From Paracoccus alkanivorans (GTDB lineage Bacteria > Pseudomonadota > Alphaproteobacteria > Rhodobacterales > Rhodobacteraceae): 64,000 nucleotides of DNA. Positions within the stretch are counted from its first letter, which is position 1. The number at the start of each line of letters is the position of its first letter. Of the stretch, positions 62,924 through 64,000 are shown piece after piece. The position numbers and the translations under genes were made by a program. The stretch is taken from positions 124,001-188,000 of the forward strand of contig NZ_QOKZ01000004.1 of the NCBI RefSeq assembly GCF_003697785.1, given 5' to 3'. A model generated the notes under the pieces. That model searched no databases, was not told the DNA's origin, and was given only the letters and a program-made list of their open reading frames with translations.

Positions 62924-63694
62924 ATGCCTAACTATATGAAACTCGAACAGGACATTCTGCCCGCCAAAGAGCAATCGCTGGCCACGGCCAGCAGGCAGCC
63001 GGCCATTGCTGCATTGGACGCGCCAGGTCTGATACGGCTTATCGATGATCTCACGAAAGCGCTCGCAACCGCCGGCGAGCCCGGCAAGGATGGCAAGGTG
63101 ACGCGCGCCGACCTGCTGGCCACCGCCCTGCGCCGGGCCATGAACGAGCGACGCCGACGCGGCCTGACAGCCGAGGGTAAGCCAAGGGGCGGCACAGGCA
63201 CCAAATCCGCCACGGCAAAACCCGCGAGCACCTCGCGAACCTCCCCCGCCAAGGCAAAAACCGTCACGCGCCGCGAAACGCGCAAGCCCGCCGGTCGCAA
63301 GACCTCCGAAACACGTAAACCCGATCAGAGAACAGGTTCGCGTCGGATCGCCAAGCTTCCCGCAAAGCCTGCCCCGCTCAAACCAGCCATCCGGCCCGAA
63401 CCGGCAGCAGCAGTCGTTGCGCCGTCGCCGATAGCGGCCCCCAAGGCCGAAGCGGTTTCGTCCGGTTCCGAAGCCTTACCCGTGGACACCGCCAAGGCCG
63501 CGAAGAAAGCTGCGAAGAAAGCCGCCCTGAAAGTCGCGAAACAGGCAGAAAAAGAGCTTAAGAAAGCTGCCAGGAAAGCCGAAAAGGAAGCTGAGCGCGC
63601 CGCCCGGAAGGCAGCGAAGAAGGTCGCGCGAAAGGCAGCTATCAAGGCCCCCGACTCCAAGGAAAAAGCCAAGAAATCCGGCAAGAAAAAATGA
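62924..63694 (+). CDS. Lys/Ala-rich histone-H1-like protein
   Basis: 256 residues. The first 85 residues are ordinary (DAPGLIRLIDDLTKALA, ALRRAMNERRRRG). The rest is low-complexity: a Ser/Thr/Pro/Lys linker (KSATAKPASTSRTSPAK) then a C-terminal run of AAKKA-type repeats from about residue 195. Composition and repeats are like bacterial histone H1-like DNA-binding proteins. GAGGAAG is four bases before the ATG. Nucleoid role is inferred from composition. Confidence 0.7.
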   Translation: MPNYMKLEQDILPAKEQSLATASRQPAIAALDAPGLIRLIDDLTKALATAGEPGKDGKVTRADLLATALRRAMNERRRRGLTAEGKPRGGTGTKSATAKPASTSRTSPAKAKTVTRRETRKPAGRKTSETRKPDQRTGSRRIAKLPAKPAPLKPAIRPEPAAAVVAPSPIAAPKAEAVSSGSEALPVDTAKAAKKAAKKAALKVAKQAEKELKKAARKAEKEAERAARKAAKKVARKAAIKAPDSKEKAKKSGKKK

Positions 63695-63734
63695 TCCCTG
63701 GCTTTCGAACACCACCGGGATCCCTTGCCTGAAG

Positions 63735-64000
63735 ATGCGCCATTTCACGTTTCTTATTGCGATCCTGCTCATTATCTCCGGCCAGGCCCTCGCCCGGCCT
63801 GCCGTGGACGCCGTGCAAGGCCGCCCGCCTGCCGAGACGGGCGAAGAAACGCGCTGCTCGGATGACGGGCGCGATTGCGTCCGGCTGGAACATTATGCAA
63901 GCGATGTCTGCCGGCTGATCGAGCGCAATGCCTCGGAACATGAACTCGACCCGAATTTCCTCGCACGCCTGCTATGGAAGGAAAGCCGCTTCGAACCCGG
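63735..64000 (+). CDS. lytic transglycosylase, N-terminal part; cut by window end
   Basis: Open from ATG 63735 to the window edge, 88 codons. A signal peptide (FTFLIAILLIISGQALA) leads to a mature part with two Cys pairs (RCSDDGRDC, SDVC). The SLT-domain start LLWKESRF then follows, with Glu as the catalytic acid and the family's HELDPNFLARL before it. The 3-prime remainder is outside the window. The family cleaves glycan strands of peptidoglycan. Confidence 0.88.
   Translation, partial: MRHFTFLIAILLIISGQALARPAVDAVQGRPPAETGEETRCSDDGRDCVRLEHYASDVCRLIERNASEHELDPNFLARLLWKESRFEP

Noticed and set aside
1..64000. CRISPR array, insertion sequence or transposase
   Set aside because: No regularly spaced repeats, transposase-like frames or terminal repeats were seen on either strand.

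Overview
The window looks like a piece of a Rhodobacteraceae (Alphaproteobacteria) chromosome, probably Paracoccus or a close relative. I infer this from the high GC content, alphaproteobacterial genes such as mbfA and a DUF2478 protein, a tRNA-Tyr next to rlmB, and the gene styles; no 16S gene is present. Genes are dense, mostly in short operons with ATGA or TGATG overlaps. I see no prophage, insertion sequence, integrase or CRISPR array.

Bases 1-12400 are a plant-polysaccharide locus. It holds the end of a beta-mannosidase, two LacI-type regulators, a sugar ABC importer (binding protein, two permeases, ATPase), a GH43 beta-xylosidase without a signal peptide, a Gfo/Idh/MocA oxidoreductase, a ThuA-like protein and xylose isomerase. 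The logic is import of xylo-oligosaccharides, cytoplasmic hydrolysis and isomerisation of xylose. Palindromic operator-like sites lie before the second lacI and before the binding protein.

Bases 12400-25100 hold glmU-glmS, a phosphoglycolate-phosphatase-like HAD protein, PhzF, DUF1330 and TerB genes, a gamma-glutamyl-amine type cluster (FAD oxidase, glutamine-synthetase-like ligase, class I amidotransferase) divergent from a class V aminotransferase, a CoA-binding protein, a YHS protein, rlmB and a tRNA-Tyr with an unusual D arm. Bases 25500-32000 hold a NarL-type two-component system coupled to DUF2478, the iron exporter mbfA, and a five-gene periplasmic module rich in Met/Cys (BNR-repeat protein, DUF411, cytochrome c, Met-rich peptide) that I read as copper handling.

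Bases 32000-50700 are housekeeping and miscellaneous: zapE, an ABC exporter, a CAP lipoprotein, a BON-LysM protein, an acyl-CoA synthetase, HNH, DsbA, ettA, a sulfotransferase, an orphan MT-A70 methyltransferase and rimO. Next comes a SoxR-controlled set: soxR, a SoxR box, an FMN reductase, an MFS exporter and an ABC-2 exporter, reading as a redox-drug defence operon. It is followed by a DMT transporter and prmA.

Bases 50700-64000 hold glcDEF with a divergent GntR regulator and a clear operator; a split MnmC pair (FAD oxidase and mnmD); a four-gene operon of an MFS protein with a C-terminal monooxygenase-like domain, GT4, GT29 and rhomboid; then an L,D-transpeptidase, a histone-H1-like Lys/Ala protein and the start of a lytic transglycosylase. 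A dispersed element with a TTCTTCTTTG..CAAATACCT core and GC hairpins occurs four times, once inside the possible 5-prime coding region of mnmD.
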